7,838 nucleotides of DNA from Bacteroidales bacterium (GTDB lineage Bacteria > Bacteroidota > Bacteroidia > Bacteroidales > Paludibacteraceae). The notes beneath the pieces were generated by a model. The model did no database searches and was not told the DNA's origin. It saw nothing but the letters and a program-made list of their open reading frames with translations. Location: contig CAAGML010000092.1 in the NCBI GenBank assembly GCA_900771035.1, positions 1 through 7,838 on the forward strand. The letters run 5' to 3'. The stretch's first letter is position 1. Each line of letters starts with the position of its first letter. Positions 5,813-7,838 of the stretch are shown in pieces. The position numbers and the translations under genes are program-made.

Positions 5813-7477
5813 CTATAGCTTTCTGTACCGGATGCGGTGAGGCTCGACGTCACCCATACGCATTTTCTTGTTGGCCTCGTACTCGGAGTAAGTGCCTTCA
5901 AAGAAGAAGACCTGCGAGTCGCCCTCGAAAGCCAGGATGTGGGTGCAGATACGGTCGAGGAACCAGCGATCGTGCGAAATCACGACGGCACAGCCGGCAA
6001 AGTTGAGCAAGCCCTCCTCAAGAGCGCGAAGAGTGTTCACATCTATATCATTGGTCGGTTCGTCAAGAAGAAGCACGTTTGCCTCGGACTTCAGCGTGAG
6101 TGCGAGGTGAAGCCTGTTGCGCTCGCCACCTGACAGCACACCGCAGAGTTTCTCCTGGTCGGCACCAGTGAAGTTGAAGCGGCTCAGATAAGCACGTGCG
6201 TTAATCTCACGTCCCGCAACACGGATGAACTCTGTCCCGCCAGAGACTACTTGGAAGATGCTCTTCTGCGGGTCGATGTCCTTGTGCATCTGGTCAACAT
6301 AACCAACTCTCACAGTCTCGCCAACCTCGAAGAGACCTTTGTCAACCTTCTCCATACCCATAATCATACGGAAGAGGGTTGTCTTTCCAGCACCGTTAGG
6401 ACCTATGATACCCACAATACCGTTAGGCGGCAAGGTGAAATTCAGGTTTTCCATCAGCAGTTTGTCGCCGAAGGCTTTAGCCACGTCAACGGCATTTATG
6501 ACTTTGTTGCCAAGACGAGGACCGTTAGGGATGAAAATCTCAAGTTTCTCCTCTCGCTGTTTCTGGTCTTCGTTGAGGAGGGCATCGTATTGGTTGAGAC
6601 GTGCCTTTCCTTTGGCGTGACGTGCGGCAGGAGCCATGTGTATCCACTCAAGCTCACGTTCAAGGGTTTTGCGGCGTTTGCTTGCCTGTTTCTCCTCCAT
6701 CGCCATACGGGCTGTCTTCTGCTCAAGCCAACCGCTGTAATTGCCTTTCCAAGGGATGCCCTCGCCACGGTCAAGTTCGAGAATCCACCCTGCGACATGG
6801 TCAAGGAAATAACGGTCGTGCGTTACGGCAATAACGGTGCCTTTGTACTGTTGCAAATGTTGTTCCAACCAGTCTATCGACTCTGCGTCAAGGTGGTTAG
6901 TAGGCTCGTCGAGCAGCAAGATGTCCGGTTCCTGAAGCAAAAGGCGGCACAACGCCACACGTCTTCTTTCGCCTCCTGAGAGGTTCTGCATCACGGCGTT
7001 CTCGTCAGGGCAACGGAGAGCGTCCATAGCCTGCTCAAGGCGGTTGTCAATATTCCAAGCGTCGTGGGCATCCAATTTGTCCTGAAGTTCAGCCTGACGA
7101 GCGAGCAGTTTGTCGAAGTCAGCGTCAGGGTCGCCGAAAGCCTCATTGACCTTGTTGAACTCGTCCAACATATCCATGATTGGCTGTACACCCTCGCGAA
7201 CAACTTCGAGGACGGTCTTATGCTCGTCGAATTTGGGTTCCTGCTCCAGATACCCCACAGAATATCCCGGAGAGAAGACCACTTGGCCTTCATATTGCTT
7301 CTCAACGCCCGCAATTATCTTCAAGAGCGTGGATTTTCCTGCGCCATTGAGACCGATGATACCAATTTTCGCTCCGTAGAAAAAGGAGAGATATATGTTT
7401 TTAAGTACTTGTTTCTGAGGTAAGAAGGCTTTGCTAACCCCCACCATCGAGAAGATGATTTTCTTGTCGTCTGCCAT
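5813..7477 (-). CDS. ettA: ABC-F ATPase EttA, energy-dependent translational throttle
   Basis: EttA binds the ribosomal E site and, according to the ATP/ADP ratio, gates formation of the first peptide bonds. This 554-residue protein matches the family's length (about 555) and its characteristic stretches. The first ATPase has Walker A GLNGAGKST (42-50), signature LSGGERRR (166-173), Walker B with D190-E191 and switch His220; a helical arm insert lies around 92-140. A charged linker of about 250-305 is the P-site tRNA-interaction motif. The second ATPase has GPNGAGKTT (359-367), LSGGERNR (448-455), Glu473 and His502. The C-terminus PHRIRYRKL resembles the conserved EttA tail. I chose the ATG at 7477: an in-frame ATG at 7525 would lie upstream of the promoter's -7 element and adds 16 residues unlike the family. 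There is no transmembrane segment, so it is not a transporter. It is the first gene of an apparent ettA-korA-korB operon. Confidence 0.96.
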   Translation of the reverse strand: MADDKKIIFSMVGVSKAFLPQKQVLKNIYLSFFYGAKIGIIGLNGAGKSTLLKIIAGVEKQYEGQVVFSPGYSVGYLEQEPKFDEHKTVLEVVREGVQPIMDMLDEFNKVNEAFGDPDADFDKLLARQAELQDKLDAHDAWNIDNRLEQAMDALRCPDENAVMQNLSGGERRRVALCRLLLQEPDILLLDEPTNHLDAESIDWLEQHLQQYKGTVIAVTHDRYFLDHVAGWILELDRGEGIPWKGNYSGWLEQKTARMAMEEKQASKRRKTLERELEWIHMAPAARHAKGKARLNQYDALLNEDQKQREEKLEIFIPNGPRLGNKVINAVDVAKAFGDKLLMENLNFTLPPNGIVGIIGPNGAGKTTLFRMIMGMEKVDKGLFEVGETVRVGYVDQMHKDIDPQKSIFQVVSGGTEFIRVAGREINARAYLSRFNFTGADQEKLCGVLSGGERNRLHLALTLKSEANVLLLDEPTNDIDVNTLRALEEGLLNFAGCAVVISHDRWFLDRICTHILAFEGDSQVFFFEGTYSEYEANKKMRMGDVEPHRIRYRKL

Positions 7478-7494
7478 AGTGTTCGTTAAAGTTG

Positions 7495-7526
7495 CAAAGG
7501 TACTAAATCTTTCTGAATTAGACAAC
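7495..7526 (-). promoter_or_regulatory. Bacteroidetes-type promoter for ettA (and probably korAB)
   Basis: On the minus strand GTTG (7526-7523, three of four bases of the -33 box) precedes TACCTTTG (7502-7495) by 20 bases. The transcript would begin near 7490, leaving a leader of about 14 bases. This position decides the ettA start at 7477 over the upstream ATG at 7525. Confidence 0.82.
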
Positions 7527-7570
7527 TATTTTCCCTTTATTTTTGCCATAAAAATTTTTTTTGCAAAACC

Positions 7571-7602
7571 CTTGGTTAGTTCAAAAAAAAGTCGTACCTT
7601 TG
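7571..7602 (+). promoter_or_regulatory. Bacteroidetes-type promoter for the tRNA-Lys pair
   Basis: CTTG (7571-7574) and TACCTTTG (7595-7602) are 20 bases apart. Transcription would start just before the first tRNA at 7616. It is divergent from the ettA promoter, with the two -33 boxes about 45 bases apart. Confidence 0.85.
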
Positions 7603-7615
7603 CACCCGATTTTGA

Positions 7616-7688
7616 GATTCAGTAGCTCAGCTGGTAGAGCACAACACTTTTAATGTTGGGGTCCTGGGTTCGAGCCCCAGCTGGATCA
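7616..7688 (+). tRNA. tRNA-Lys (anticodon TTT), first copy
   Basis: All arms fold. The acceptor stem is GATTCAG with CTGGATC (one T-G pair), the D stem GCTC/GAGC, the anticodon stem CAACA/TGTTG with loop CTTTTAA (anticodon TTT at 7649-7651), and the T stem CTGGG/CCCAG with loop TTCGAGC. The discriminator is A (7688). It is followed by CGA, so CCA is not encoded and must be added after transcription. Confidence 0.98.
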
Positions 7689-7727
7689 CGAATAATTTTT
7701 TTTCATAGGTAAGATTTTTAGGTTGGA

Positions 7728-7800
7728 GATTCAGTAGCTCAGCTGGTAGAGCACAACACTTTTAATGTTGGGGTCCTGGGTTCGAGCCCCAGCTGGATCA
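7728..7800 (+). tRNA. tRNA-Lys (anticodon TTT), second copy
   Basis: Identical over all 73 bases to the first copy, 112 bases downstream, with 39 bases between them, so both are probably cut from one transcript. The anticodon TTT is at 7761-7763. Here the discriminator A is followed by CCA (7801-7803), so this copy appears to encode the 3' end, unlike its twin; a chance match of three bases is also possible. Confidence 0.98.
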
Positions 7801-7804
7801 CCAG

Positions 7805-7838
7805 AAAAGAGGTGAATGACGAATCCGTCAGTCACCTC
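7805..7838 (+). terminator. Hairpin after the tRNA pair, probable terminator cut by the window edge
   Basis: GAGGTGA (7809-7815) pairs with TCACCTC (7832-7838), and TGACG (7817-7821) pairs with CGTCA (7826-7830), around loop AATC with one A-G mismatch. The A-run at 7805-7808 predicts a T-run just beyond the window, as in an intrinsic terminator. Confidence 0.75.

Noticed and set aside
7478..7525. Upstream in-frame ATG that would add 16 residues to EttA
   Set aside because: The -7 element at 7495-7502 lies downstream of that ATG, so the transcript would not contain it; the ATG at 7477 also matches the family's N-terminus.

Overview
The window looks like ordinary chromosome from a Bacteroidales bacterium, most likely Prevotella or a close relative. 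Three things point there. Four promoters carry the Bacteroidetes -7 element (TACCTTTG in all four), each with a -33 TTTG-like box exactly 20 bases upstream. Shine-Dalgarno sites are essentially absent. The gene set (EttA, a two-subunit KorAB, WaaA, small outer-membrane barrels) fits that group.

Layout from left to right. Bases 1-703 (minus) hold the N-terminal 234 codons of waaA (Kdo transferase), cut off by the window edge. Bases 704-1683 are a gene-free stretch of about 980 bases between divergent promoters. Inside it lies a mirror-symmetric repeat: two 121-bp arms (882-1002 and 1256-1376), each with five AATTGTAAC-type units at the same internal spacings, around an A-tract-rich centre. Two small exported proteins follow on the plus strand (1684-2169 and 2191-2790); the first is probably, and the second possibly, an outer-membrane beta-barrel. 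A strong bidirectional terminator (2881-2917) separates them from a minus-strand operon read right to left: ettA (7477-5813), korA (5783-3948) and korB (3935-2937), with gaps of 29 and 12 bases. A divergent intergenic region carries the ettA promoter and a plus-strand promoter for two identical tRNA-Lys(TTT) genes. A hairpin that is probably their terminator is cut by the right edge.

Functionally the coding part is housekeeping. KorAB is a ferredoxin-dependent 2-oxoacid (probably 2-oxoglutarate) oxidoreductase of anaerobic central carbon metabolism. EttA couples the first steps of translation elongation to cellular energy state. WaaA builds the LPS inner core. The least explained object is the mirrored repeat at 882-1376. 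Its spacing is conserved without any insertion or deletion although the sequence between the units has drifted, which suggests that the geometry is functional or that it is a recent inverted duplication or mobile-element relic.
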